A stretch of 64,000 nt of DNA from Marinovum algicola (GCF_900109145.1 NZ_FNYY01000004.1:234388-298387), one strand, 5' to 3'; positions 37,401-46,380 are shown, counted from the stretch's first letter. The notes: generated from the sequence alone by a model not told the origin. A program made the numbers and translations.

Positions 37401-38972
37401 GGCCTCGGGCGTGCGGGCGACCTGCGCCTCAAAGGCGGTCTGCATCGTCAGGCTGCGGTCATGATCGGCTTGGGTCCGGTTCCAGCCGTACAGCACCAGA
37501 TCGCGCTCGGCGGGCGGCATGTCGGGCAGCGCCGCGCCCTGGATACGGGCCTCGGCCATGGCGGCGAGACGGTCGGCGAGGATGCGGCCCATCGCGGGGC
37601 TGATCCGGGCGCGGTCAAAGACCAGCCTGCCGGCGGCGGTGACGGTGAGCGGAGCCTCGGAGGGGACGTCCAGCGCAAAGGCCACATCCGGCAGGCGCAG
37701 CGCCGGGATCTCCGGACTGCGCAGCGCCAGATCGGCGGGCACGGCGGGCCTTGTTTGCAGCCGCGCGATGTCATCGCCGCGCTGGAACGGTACCCAGGGC
37801 AGGGCCAATCCGCCGCGCGTCTCAAGCCCGGCATGCACCAGCGCAATCCCGGCGTCGGGCATGCCGCTGGCCTGGGCCGCCCAGTGCCGGACAAGATCGG
37901 CCTTCTGTTGCAGGTCGAGCGCCTCCGGCCAGTCGAAAGCGATCTCTTCGGTGCCACTGGCGCCCTGCCCACCGCCGGCGAGGGTCGCGGGCGTGAAACC
38001 GGCGAAGGCGCGGCGCCAGAAAGGTTCGGCCGGGGCCAGCGCCTCGGCAAAACCGGTCAGCGCCTGCACCTCTTCGGGCGCGACAGGGGCCAACCTGTCG
38101 CCGGGCTTCGCAAGCGCCGTGATCTCGGGAAAGCTGCCGTCCATCCGCCGCAGCCCGGCCAGCCGCACCGCGCCTTGGCCACAGGCGACGGTCAGGGCCT
38201 CGGCCACCGCCAGCACCTCGCCCGGCGCCCCCTGCCCCGCGACGGGCTGGGCCCGGCCAACCGCAAAGGCCTCGCCCGCGATCCTGACCTTTGCAGTGCA
38301 GAGCGGGTTGGGATAATCGCCGTGATCCAGCGCCCGAACCATCCGCGCCACCCTGTCCGCCGGCCGGTCGAATTGCAGCAGGCCCATGGCTTCGGGCCGG
38401 GCGGTCCGCCCGTGATAGCTGCGCTGGCTCAAATCCTGCGGCTGACGCTGTGGCGTGCCGGCCAGTTGATCCAGCAGCGCGGGGAAGCTCTCGACCCCGG
38501 CGGCATAACATTTCAGGTTGAGGCTCAGGGCGGTCTCGTCCGCGGCCAGCGCGATCTCGCGCGTCACCAGGATATCGCCCTCGTCGATGCCGCCCGCGAT
38601 CATGTGCCAGGTGATGCCATGGTGCGCCTCACCTGCCAGCAGCGCCCAGACCGGCGCGTTCAGACCGGCATGACGCGGCAGTGGGCCGTCGTGAAAATTC
38701 ACCGCGCCGCGGCGGGCCAGCGCCGGCACTTCGGCCGGCAAGACATCCAGATTGGCAATCGAGAGCAGCCAGTCGCAGGCCAGCCCCTCCAGCCGGGCCG
38801 GCAGATCCTTCCCCGGCGTCTCGACCCGCACCCCCTGCGCTTCGGCCCAGGCCCGCAGCTCCGGCAACCGGGTGACAAGCGCGGCAATGGCATGGCCCCG
38901 GTCCAGCATCTGTTCGGCGCAGGCGCGGGTGAGCGTGTCGTTTCCGACGACGATGGCGGTGAATGCACTCAT
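34428..38972 (-). CDS. NRPS-like enzyme: formyltransferase, split adenylation domain with luciferase-like monooxygenase, carrier domain
   Basis: This 1514-residue enzyme activates an amino acid as a carrier-bound thioester. Residues 1-290 resemble methionyl-tRNA formyltransferase (VNFHDGPLPRHAG gives N92 and H94; D133 in DEGDILV). Residues about 300-500 look like a condensation-domain remnant without HHxxxDG. The adenylation domain (510-730 and 1094-1365) has YTSGSTGRPKG, FDISVLELF and MYGPTET. A MupA/Atu3671-type flavin monooxygenase (about 735-1090, TPERHFHAFGG, ASGWQPDDFV) is inserted between its A4 and A5 motifs. The carrier serine is S1416 in LGGHSL. Residues 1458-1514 are Pro- then Arg-rich; there is no thioesterase. 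By eye the specificity code reads close to the glycine code. AGGAGG supports the ATG at 38972; the GT2 stop overlaps it. Confidence 0.9.
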   Translation of the reverse strand: MSAFTAIVVGNDTLTRACAEQMLDRGHAIAALVTRLPELRAWAEAQGVRVETPGKDLPARLEGLACDWLLSIANLDVLPAEVPALARRGAVNFHDGPLPRHAGLNAPVWALLAGEAHHGITWHMIAGGIDEGDILVTREIALAADETALSLNLKCYAAGVESFPALLDQLAGTPQRQPQDLSQRSYHGRTARPEAMGLLQFDRPADRVARMVRALDHGDYPNPLCTAKVRIAGEAFAVGRAQPVAGQGAPGEVLAVAEALTVACGQGAVRLAGLRRMDGSFPEITALAKPGDRLAPVAPEEVQALTGFAEALAPAEPFWRRAFAGFTPATLAGGGQGASGTEEIAFDWPEALDLQQKADLVRHWAAQASGMPDAGIALVHAGLETRGGLALPWVPFQRGDDIARLQTRPAVPADLALRSPEIPALRLPDVAFALDVPSEAPLTVTAAGRLVFDRARISPAMGRILADRLAAMAEARIQGAALPDMPPAERDLVLYGWNRTQADHDRSLTMQTAFEAQVARTPEATALVVGREEMSYAALNARANRVAHVLRGMGVGPGTLVGLCTARNIHLVVGALAILKAGGAYVPMDPTYPADRLALYLEDSGAPVVLTEQALKDQLPESAAHVLTLDAAPEIETAPSDDPAPQASPEDLAYLIYTSGSTGRPKGVMVEHRNVVNFFAGMDTRIGRETPGTWLALTSLSFDISVLELFYSLARGYKLVLVNEEQKLETTQPGEGMDFSLYYWGNDDGVGRDKYRSLLEGAKFADQNGFCAVWTPERHFHAFGGPYPNPSVTGAAVAGVTQNIAVRAGSCVAPLHHTARIAEEWAVIDNLTNGRAGMAIASGWQPDDFVLRPENTPPENKPAMLRQIEELRRLWAGEAVEYPKADGTLHAVVTQPRPVSKKLPIWVTTAGNPATWKEAGKIGANVLTHLLGQTVEEVAGKIALYHDALREAGHDPAEFTVTLMLHSYVAETREAAREVAREPMKDYLRSAAGLIKQYAWAFPAFKRPEGAKNAFDLSLDGLTEEEMDAILDFAFQRYFEDSGLFGTVEDAVARVESLKEIGVTEVACLIDYGIDVDTVLAGLNPLAEVLRRCNAGVERDYSIAAQIARHGVTHLQCTPSTMRLLLLSPETRKALAQVERIMLGGEPLAGALVDELHGLTDARIENMYGPTETTIWSSTGPARGGEAICGIGTPIANTQLYILDNKGNPAPVGVTGTLHIGGEGVTRGYWQRAGLTAERFVATPFADGRLYDTGDLARWQADGTVDFLGRADTQVKLRGYRIELGEIEARLEAMEGVTQAVVVVQDGQTLVAFHDGPAPAGALRRALAEAVPGYMVPSRFEHLAEFPLTPNRKVDRKALATRAPAAAPAAPAKAPPPAAGADATAVQAQVAEVWQRVLGLGEIPAQGNFFDLGGHSLLAVQAHRELRNELGLTRLSIADVFGYPTLTGLAARIAEIGGAKPAARPRPEPQRAPPPANGQTEPRSEAPLPEHPGAAARKEAMARRREMRARRQAG

Positions 38973-39961
38973 GGCAGCCTCCTGGCGGGTTGCGGCGTGG
39001 CGCGGCGTTCGGACCGGGACAGCAGCGCACGGACATGATGTGCCACCAGATCGCGCAGAAAATGCGGCGGATCGGCGTCGGGTTTGCGTTGCAGAACCTT
39101 GCGCAGACGCCACATCAGCCCGCCGGTGGCATGGGTCAGCGTGGCCAGCGCGGCATAGGCGCCGCCGTGGGACTTGGTGAAATAATGCAGCCGGCTATCC
39201 AGCCAATACCGCGGCACCCGGTCCCAGCACTTCATGCCGGTCGAGACCGAACCGATATGGGTGACGCGGCTTTCGGGCAGATAGACCGTCTGCCAGCCGT
39301 CGCGCGCGGCGCGCAGGCAGAGATCGGTTTCCTCGAAATACAGAAAGAACGTCTCGTCGAACAGCCCGATCCGGTCGAGCATCTCGCGGCGCAGCATCAT
39401 CGAGGCCCCGGCCAGCCAGTCGACCGGCTGCGGCCGGTCCGGCAGATCGATCGGCACGCGGGCCTTGTGCAGCAGACGGCTGACCGGGCCGAAGCGCACC
39501 GAATGTTCGAATTCGCCGGCAATCGAGGGAAAGCGGAAGGCGGTATATTCCTGTGCGCCGGTCTCGCTCCGGATCAGGCTGCCGGCGATACCGGTCTCGG
39601 GATGGCTGTCGAGCCAATCGGCCAGCACCCGGATCGCCTCGGGTTCGGGGAAGGCATCGGGATTGAGGATATAGATGTAATCGGCCGGCTGGCCATCGTC
39701 GCGACCGGCGCGCATGCCGTGGTTGTTGCCGGCGCCAAAACCGCCGTTGCGCCCGGCCGAGATCACCCGGACCTGCGGCCAGCCCTCGGCGGCGACGAAG
39801 GCGGTCAACTGCTCGAAAGAGCCATCGCCGCTGTCATTGTCGATGATCAGCAGCTCGGCATCGAGCCCCTGCAACGCCGTCACCGCCGTGCGCGCAGCCC
39901 GGCGGCACAGCTCGGCGGTGCGATAATTCAACAGGATACACAACAGGCGCGCTTGGCTCAT
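38969..39961 (-). CDS. family 2 glycosyltransferase (rhamnosyltransferase-like)
   Basis: This 330-residue protein is a GT-A transferase of the rhamnosyltransferase-like GT2 group. Motifs are LLCILLNYRTAELC at the N-terminus, IIDNDSGDGS, the loop GRNGGFGAGNNHGMRAG, the D-x-D equivalent YILNPDAFPEP, and FFLYFEETDLCLRAARDGW as the catalytic segment. It is soluble. The gene lies between the PKS and NRPS-like genes, overlapping the NRPS start by four bases, so its sugar transfer is probably tied to the same product. GTG at 39967, overlapping the PKS stop, is an alternative start two codons upstream. Confidence 0.9.
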   Translation of the reverse strand: MSQARLLCILLNYRTAELCRRAARTAVTALQGLDAELLIIDNDSGDGSFEQLTAFVAAEGWPQVRVISAGRNGGFGAGNNHGMRAGRDDGQPADYIYILNPDAFPEPEAIRVLADWLDSHPETGIAGSLIRSETGAQEYTAFRFPSIAGEFEHSVRFGPVSRLLHKARVPIDLPDRPQPVDWLAGASMMLRREMLDRIGLFDETFFLYFEETDLCLRAARDGWQTVYLPESRVTHIGSVSTGMKCWDRVPRYWLDSRLHYFTKSHGGAYAALATLTHATGGLMWRLRKVLQRKPDADPPHFLRDLVAHHVRALLSRSERRATPQPARRLP

Positions 39962-39963
39962 GG

Positions 39964-42900
39964 TCACTCCGCCGCTTTCTCACTCGGGACAAACACAGGG
40001 GTCGGCGTTTCCGCCGCCTCGATCGCGGCGCGGATGCGGGCGGCAAGGACGCGGACATTGGGCTCCAGCACCATGGAATCATGGGTGCCCGGCACCTCTT
40101 CGACCTGGAGGCCCGGCACCCGGCTCGTCCAGTCGTTGTCGGGCAGCACATAGGCCCGGTCGGCATCCACCAGGCGCCCGCCCGACACCTGCCACTTGCC
40201 CCGCAGCGGCGGCCGGAACAGGTGCAGATTTCCGGTCCAGCCGCGCAGCGGATAGCGGGCGATGGCCTCGTAGAACGCCGCCTCGATGGCGGCATTGTGG
40301 AACTGGTGCTCCGGCGCCGCCTCGGCCACAGGGCGCCGCCGCTTGTCGAACTCCCAGCGGATGCGCCGCGCCGCCCAGCGCAGCGGATAGGTCACGCCGC
40401 CGCGCCGCAGCTCCTGTACCTGAATCAGCGCGCGGTCCTTCAATGTCAGCTTGCGGCGCACCGGCAGGGGCGTGTCGAGCATGACCACAAGCGCCACCTC
40501 CTCGCCCGCCGCCTCGAGCTGATGGGCCATCTCGTAGGCGGTGATGCCGCCGCCGGAGAACCCGCCAAGCAGATAGGGGCCCCGCGGCTGTACCTGCCGC
40601 AGCTCGGCGATGTAGTCGCGGGCGGCCTCGCGGATATCGCGGTGCGGCTGGTCGTCGCCATAAAGTCCCCGCGCCTGAAGGCCATAGAAGGGCCGGTCGC
40701 TGCCGATCAGATTGGCAAGATGGCGCAGGTTGAGCACATTGCCGAACATGCCGGCGACAAGGAAGAACGGCGTGCGGTCGCTGCCCTCGCCTTCATGCAT
40801 CGGCACCACATGGGTAAAGCGGCGCTGGTCCTCTTCGGTCCGCTGAGGCGCTGTCGTGCCCTCCTGCGGGCCGACGCGGGCCTCGATCAGCGCGGCGCAG
40901 GCGCGGATGGTGGGCGCCTCGAACAGCACCGAGATCGGGAATTCGGTGCGATAGGTCTTCTTGATCATCGCGAACAGCCGCACGGCGATCAGGCTGTGAC
41001 CGCCGAGATCGAAGAAATTGTCCTCGGCCCCGATCTCGCTGACCCCCAGAAGCTCTTGCCAGAAACCTGCGAGCGTGCGTTCGATATCGGTCTCCGGCGG
41101 CACGAAATCGGTGTCGAGGTCGGGGCGCTCGAACTGCTGGCCCGCGCCTTGCGGCGCGCCGGTCTCACTCGCCTGAGAGATCAGCGCCGGCAGGTCGAGC
41201 GACGAGACCACCAGCTGCGGCAGATCGGTCGCCAGGGCGCGCAGAAAGGCCTCGGCGCCCTCGTCGGGGCGGATGCCCTGGCTCAGATTGTGGTGCAGGC
41301 GTTCCTCGGCCGGCGACAGCGGCTGGATGTCCTGCGCCCGGTCAAAGCGCAGATCGGCGGCGGTGGGCCGGGGCGCCGCGGCCAACCCGCCGGCGTCGAG
41401 CCGCTTGATCGAAAAGCCCTGGATGACGGCGCAGACATGGCCCTGCGCGTCGGTCAGGGTAATGTCGAACCGGGCGACGGGATCGGTGGCCCTGTTCGCC
41501 CCGGCGTTGCGCACCCAGCTCACCAACCGCTCCGGCAGCGGGCCAAAGACCTGGACCTGGCCATAGGACATCGGCACCCAGAGCGCCGCCCGGTCGTAGC
41601 CCGCGATCAGCTCCATCGCCCAGCCGGTGGCAATATCCATCAGCGCCGGGTGCAGCGGCGCGCCATCCTCCTGCGCCTCGGGCGGCAGCACAAGATCGGC
41701 GATGCCCTCGCCCGCGCCCAGCGCCGTGGCCCGCAGCACCCGCCAGCGGGGCCCGAAATCAAGATGCATCTCCTGCGCCGACCGCAGCGGGATATCGCTG
41801 AAATGCCCGCCCTCGCAGCGCGCGCGAATGGCGGCCAGGTCGATCGGCGGCGGCGCGGGCTGCGGCCGGAGCGCAAGCTCGGCCTCGGCATGAAGCTGCC
41901 AGCCGGTGCGGCCCTCGTGGCGAATGGCGCTGCGCACCTGCATGGCATAGCCGGCGTCGGAGCGGCGCAGGTAGAGGCGCACCTCGGTTTCGGCGCCGTC
42001 GGGGGTATAAAGCGGCCGCAGGAAGGTCAGGTCGCGGATCGCGAAAGGCCCGGTCTCGCCCTGCGCCGCCAGCGCCTCGGCGGCCAGCTCGAGATAGCCG
42101 GTGCCGGGCAGCAGCGCCTGGCCGTCGCGGGTGCGGTGTTCATCGAGCGCCCAGCGTTCGGCGGGCCGCCAGCTCGCCTCGAAGAGCCGCGCACCGGTGT
42201 CGTCAAAGGTGGCAATGTCGAGCAGCGGCAGGCCGACCGGTTCGCGCGGCGGCTCCGGCAGATCGCCGGTGCGTTCCGCCACGGCCTGGGCCGCCATGCC
42301 GACCTCGGACCAGATGCCCCAGTTGAGCGCCAGCACCCGGGTCTTGCCGTCGCGGCGGGCTTGGGCAAAGGCGTTGAGGTATTCATTGGCGGCGACGTAA
42401 TCCACCTGACCGGCCGGGGCGGTGACGGTGGAGCTGGAAGAAAACAGCACCAGCCAGTCGAGCGTGCCGTCGGGAAAGACCTCGGCCAGCACCTTGGTGC
42501 CGTGGATCTTCGGCGTCAGAACGTTTTCGATGCCGATCTGCGTCTTGGTCAGCAGCAGCGCGTCATCGACCACGCCGGCGGCATGGATCACGCCATGAAG
42601 CGCGCCAAACCGGGCGCGGGCATCGGCGGCCACGGCCTGCATCTGTTGCAGGTTGCTGACGTCGGCCTCGGCCAGCAGAACCTCGGCGCCCTGCGCCTCG
42701 AGCGCCAGCACCGCCTCGATCCGGCGAGCGGTGGCGTCCTGTGGCCCGTGGCTCTTGCGATACCGGTCCCAGGTGTCGCGTGCCGGCAGTGCGCCGCGCG
42801 ACACCAGAACGATATGGCGCGCGCCCTCGGCCACCAGGCGACGGGCGATGCTGAGGCCGATGCCACCAAAGCCGCCGGTGATGAGGTAGCTGCCGCCGTC

Positions 42901-45900
42901 CCGGATCTGCGGCGCCGGCGCGGCCGCGAGCGGCAGGGCCCGGGGGGCGCGGACAAAGCGCCGCGCGCCGCGCAGCGCGGCTTCGGCGGTCGTCGGCGGC
43001 GCCAGCAGGTCTTCGAGCACATGCAGGGCCAGCGCGTCGAGCCGGTCCTTGCTGCCGCGGCCCTCGGGCAGCTCGAGATCGATCATGGCGGTGGTCACGC
43101 CGGGCAACTCGCGCGGGATCACCCGGAGCGGGCCGGCAAGCGTCGATTTCTCGGGCCAGCGCAGCGCCTCTTGCCGCACCCGGGCCGCGCCATTGGTCAG
43201 CGCGGTGATGTGCAGCGGCTTGGGCAAGTTTTCCTCTTCGATGGCCTGCGCGAGAAACAGCAGCGAATAGAACCCGTGCTCCTGCACCCGGTGAAAATAG
43301 GACGAGCCGGGGCGGTGGCTCTCGTCGCGGGTGACCAGCCAGAAATGCGCCACCCGGCCCGGCACCATGCCGCGCGCCATCAGATCGCGGATCAGGAGGT
43401 CATACCCCTCGCGGCCGCGTTCCGGCGCCAGCACGTAAGCGCTGTCGTCCGAGCGGGCAAAGGCATCGCCGGGCCAGACCTCGATCACGGTGTGATTGGC
43501 GGCGCGCAGCCGCTCGGCGGTGCGCCGCGCCAGGCCGGCGTCATCCATGAACATCAGCCAGGTTTCCGGCGCGGTCAGATGCAGTTCGGCCTCGACATCC
43601 ACCTCGCAGGCCGCCAGTCCCGGCACCCAGGCCATGCGGCTGGCCCAGGTGTCGATCTCGTCCGAGCGGGTGAGGAAACGCTCGGCCCCGCTCTCGCGTA
43701 CCTGCCCCGGTTCGATGTAATAGGTCTGATGCTGGAAGGCATAGGTCGGCAGTACCACGCGGTTGCGCCGCGCCTCGCCCCAGATCTGCGCCCAGTCGAC
43801 CGCGACCCCCAGCGCCGAGAGACGGCCGAGCGCGGCAAGGAAATAGGCGTCATCCTCGATGCTGTCTTCGGGATGGCGCAATGTGCCCAGCACCTGGTTG
43901 GCCGGCAGATCGGGATGCAGACGGGCCAGCGAGGCCAGCGCCTTGCCCGGTCCGACTTCGAGAAAGACCCGGGGCTGGCCCTGCGCCAGCGTGCCGATGC
44001 AATCGGCGAACCGCACGGTGTTCCGAAGATGGCCGACCCAATAGTCGGGGTCGGTGGCCTCTTTGTCGGTGAGCGGCTGGCCGGAGCGGTTGGAGATGAT
44101 CGGGATCTGCGGCGGATGCAGCGCAATGCCTTTCAGATAGGCGCGGAAGTCGTCGAGGATCGGGTCGAGCATGGCGGAATGGGCCGCAATGTCGATGGCG
44201 ACCCGCTGACAGTCGATGCCCTCTGCCGTCAGCCGCGCCTGCAAGGCCTCGAGCGCCGCCTGCGGGCCGGAGGCGACGGCAAGCTCGGGCGCGTTGACCG
44301 AAGCAAGGTCGAGATCCGCGCCAAGGTAGGGCGACAACGCCTCGGCCGAGAGCGAGACCGAGAGCATGCCGCCCTCTGGCACGCTGTCGAACAGCCGACC
44401 GCGCAGATGGACGAGACCGATGCAATCCTCGAAGGACATCACCCCGGCGAGGCAGGCGGCGGTGTTTTCGCCCATCGAATGGCCGACCAGCGCGGCCGGC
44501 GTGACGCCCCAGCTCTGCCAGAGCCTGGCCAGCGCGTATTCGACGATCATGATCAGCGGCAATTGCACCGAAGGCCGTGTCAGCCGCTGGTCGGCCGTGG
44601 CCCGGTCCTGCGCGCGCGGCAACCAGAGCGCGCGGATGTCGTAGTCGAGCTTCGGCTGAAGGATCGCCAGCCCGCGGTCGATCCAGTCGGCAAAGACCGG
44701 CTCGGTCTCGTAGAGATCGCGTGCCATGCCGGCATATTGCGCCCCGCCGCCGGGGAACATGAACACCACCTCGGGCGTGGCATCGAGCGCACTATGGGCA
44801 AAGACCCGGCGCGGATCGAGCGTTTCCAGCAGGTCGGCGGCCTGGTCGTGGCTTTCGGCCACCAGTACCCGGCGGTGCTCGAACTTGCGCCGGCCGGTTT
44901 CCAGGGTATAGGCCACATCGGCCAGGGTCTGCTCGGGGTGGGCGCGCAGATGCGCGGCCAGGCGCCGGGCATTGGCCTCGACCGCGGCCTTGCTGCGGCC
45001 GGTGACGGTGAGGATCTGAAACGGCCAGTCGCTTTCCTCCGAGGCCGGACGCTCGGGCGCTTCTTCCACCACCAGATGCGCGTTGGTGCCGCCGACCCCC
45101 AGCGAATTGACCCCGGCGCGGCGCGGACCCTTGTGGCTCTGCCACGGCGAGAGGCGGTCGTTGACGCGGAACGGAGAGTTTTCGAAATCGATCGACGGGT
45201 TGGGCGCCTCATAGCCGAGGCTCGGCGGAATTTCCCGGTGGTGCAGCGCCAACGAGGTCTTGATCAGGCTCGCCACACCGGCGGCGGTATCCAGATGGCC
45301 GATGTTGGTCTTGACCGATCCGATGCGGCAAAAGCCGGTTTCGTCGGTGGTTTCCTCGAAGGCCTGGGTCAAGGCGGCCACCTCGATGGGATCGCCCAGA
45401 TAGGTGCCGGTGCCGTGGCATTCGACGTAATCGACGGTCTCGGCGCTGACCCCGGCCATTGCCTGCGCCTCGGCAATCGCCGCCGCCTGACCCTCGACCG
45501 AAGGCGCAAGGTAGCCGGCCTTGGCGGCGCCGTCGTTGTTGACCGCAGAGCCCTTGATCACGGCCCAGATCGGGTCGCCCTCGGCCAGCGCATCCTTGAG
45601 CCGCCGCAGCACAACCACGCCGACGCCCGAGCCGAAGACCGTGCCCTGCGCCCGGTGATCGAAGGCATGGCATTGCCCGTCGGGAGAGAGGATCTCGTTT
45701 TCCTTGTAGAGATACCCCCGGCCTTGCGGCAGCTCGATCGTGGCGCCGCCGGCCAGCGCCATGTCGCATTCGCCGTTGATCAGCGACTGGGCGGCGTAAT
45801 GTGTCGCCACCAGCGAGGTGGAACAGGCGGTCTGGAGATTGAGCGAGGGGCCCTTGAGATCGAGGATATGGCTCAGGCGGGTGGCCATGAAATCCTTGTC

Positions 45901-46380
45901 ATTGCCGGTATGGCGCAGCAGGAACATGCCGGTCTGATCCACCAGATCGGGGTTGGAACAGAGATTGAAGTAGAAATAGCTGCCCATGCCGCAACCGGCA
46001 AAAACCCCCACCGGGCCGCTGTCTGGCTCCGGGATGCGGCCGGCGGTTTCCAGCGCCTCCCAGGCGCATTCGAGGAACTGGCGATGCTGCGGATCCATGA
46101 TCGCCGCGTCCTTGGGCGACAGGCCAAAGAACTCGGCGTCGAAATCGGCGAACCCGTCGAGCGGCGCGGCAAAGGGCACGTAGTTGCGATGGCGCAGCAG
46201 GCCCGGGCTTTCGCCGGCCTCGCGCAGCGCCGCGTCGCTCAGCCGCGTGATCGAGGACCGTCCGCTGCGCAGGTTGTCCCAGAAGGCATCGACAGATGCG
46301 GCGCCGGGCAGGCGCGCGGCCATGCCGACAATGGCAATATCAGTCTCGCTTATGGATGCGAGGTCGTAATCAACAGACAT
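39964..46380 (-). CDS. type I polyketide synthase, KS-AT-KR-DH-ACP-TE
   Basis: This 2138-residue single-module synthase extends an acyl starter by one malonyl-type unit. The ketosynthase (12-440) has C186 (QTACSTSL), H322 (ECHGTGT) and H362 (NIGHLD). The acyltransferase (about 538-880) has S635 in GHSMGE and H734. The ketoreductase (about 1162-1360) has TGGFGGIGLSIAR and Y1328-x3-N1332. A dehydratase-like hot-dog region (about 1383-1660) has H1415 and D1582 (HPALMD). The carrier serine is S1796 (LGGHSL). The thioesterase (about 1868-2125) has S1942 (GGFSGGG) and H2100. The dehydratase lies after the ketoreductase, not in the usual place before it, and there is no enoylreductase. The ATG has only a weak ribosome-binding site; a small upstream reading frame overlaps it. 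Confidence 0.95.
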   Translation of the reverse strand: MSVDYDLASISETDIAIVGMAARLPGAASVDAFWDNLRSGRSSITRLSDAALREAGESPGLLRHRNYVPFAAPLDGFADFDAEFFGLSPKDAAIMDPQHRQFLECAWEALETAGRIPEPDSGPVGVFAGCGMGSYFYFNLCSNPDLVDQTGMFLLRHTGNDKDFMATRLSHILDLKGPSLNLQTACSTSLVATHYAAQSLINGECDMALAGGATIELPQGRGYLYKENEILSPDGQCHAFDHRAQGTVFGSGVGVVVLRRLKDALAEGDPIWAVIKGSAVNNDGAAKAGYLAPSVEGQAAAIAEAQAMAGVSAETVDYVECHGTGTYLGDPIEVAALTQAFEETTDETGFCRIGSVKTNIGHLDTAAGVASLIKTSLALHHREIPPSLGYEAPNPSIDFENSPFRVNDRLSPWQSHKGPRRAGVNSLGVGGTNAHLVVEEAPERPASEESDWPFQILTVTGRSKAAVEANARRLAAHLRAHPEQTLADVAYTLETGRRKFEHRRVLVAESHDQAADLLETLDPRRVFAHSALDATPEVVFMFPGGGAQYAGMARDLYETEPVFADWIDRGLAILQPKLDYDIRALWLPRAQDRATADQRLTRPSVQLPLIMIVEYALARLWQSWGVTPAALVGHSMGENTAACLAGVMSFEDCIGLVHLRGRLFDSVPEGGMLSVSLSAEALSPYLGADLDLASVNAPELAVASGPQAALEALQARLTAEGIDCQRVAIDIAAHSAMLDPILDDFRAYLKGIALHPPQIPIISNRSGQPLTDKEATDPDYWVGHLRNTVRFADCIGTLAQGQPRVFLEVGPGKALASLARLHPDLPANQVLGTLRHPEDSIEDDAYFLAALGRLSALGVAVDWAQIWGEARRNRVVLPTYAFQHQTYYIEPGQVRESGAERFLTRSDEIDTWASRMAWVPGLAACEVDVEAELHLTAPETWLMFMDDAGLARRTAERLRAANHTVIEVWPGDAFARSDDSAYVLAPERGREGYDLLIRDLMARGMVPGRVAHFWLVTRDESHRPGSSYFHRVQEHGFYSLLFLAQAIEEENLPKPLHITALTNGAARVRQEALRWPEKSTLAGPLRVIPRELPGVTTAMIDLELPEGRGSKDRLDALALHVLEDLLAPPTTAEAALRGARRFVRAPRALPLAAAPAPQIRDGGSYLITGGFGGIGLSIARRLVAEGARHIVLVSRGALPARDTWDRYRKSHGPQDATARRIEAVLALEAQGAEVLLAEADVSNLQQMQAVAADARARFGALHGVIHAAGVVDDALLLTKTQIGIENVLTPKIHGTKVLAEVFPDGTLDWLVLFSSSSTVTAPAGQVDYVAANEYLNAFAQARRDGKTRVLALNWGIWSEVGMAAQAVAERTGDLPEPPREPVGLPLLDIATFDDTGARLFEASWRPAERWALDEHRTRDGQALLPGTGYLELAAEALAAQGETGPFAIRDLTFLRPLYTPDGAETEVRLYLRRSDAGYAMQVRSAIRHEGRTGWQLHAEAELALRPQPAPPPIDLAAIRARCEGGHFSDIPLRSAQEMHLDFGPRWRVLRATALGAGEGIADLVLPPEAQEDGAPLHPALMDIATGWAMELIAGYDRAALWVPMSYGQVQVFGPLPERLVSWVRNAGANRATDPVARFDITLTDAQGHVCAVIQGFSIKRLDAGGLAAAPRPTAADLRFDRAQDIQPLSPAEERLHHNLSQGIRPDEGAEAFLRALATDLPQLVVSSLDLPALISQASETGAPQGAGQQFERPDLDTDFVPPETDIERTLAGFWQELLGVSEIGAEDNFFDLGGHSLIAVRLFAMIKKTYRTEFPISVLFEAPTIRACAALIEARVGPQEGTTAPQRTEEDQRRFTHVVPMHEGEGSDRTPFFLVAGMFGNVLNLRHLANLIGSDRPFYGLQARGLYGDDQPHRDIREAARDYIAELRQVQPRGPYLLGGFSGGGITAYEMAHQLEAAGEEVALVVMLDTPLPVRRKLTLKDRALIQVQELRRGGVTYPLRWAARRIRWEFDKRRRPVAEAAPEHQFHNAAIEAAFYEAIARYPLRGWTGNLHLFRPPLRGKWQVSGGRLVDADRAYVLPDNDWTSRVPGLQVEEVPGTHDSMVLEPNVRVLAARIRAAIEAAETPTPVFVPSEKAAE

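Noticed and set aside
35328..38000. A full condensation domain in the NRPS-like protein.
   Set aside because: Residues 300-500 contain no HHxxxDG motif and are too short; called a degenerate remnant instead.
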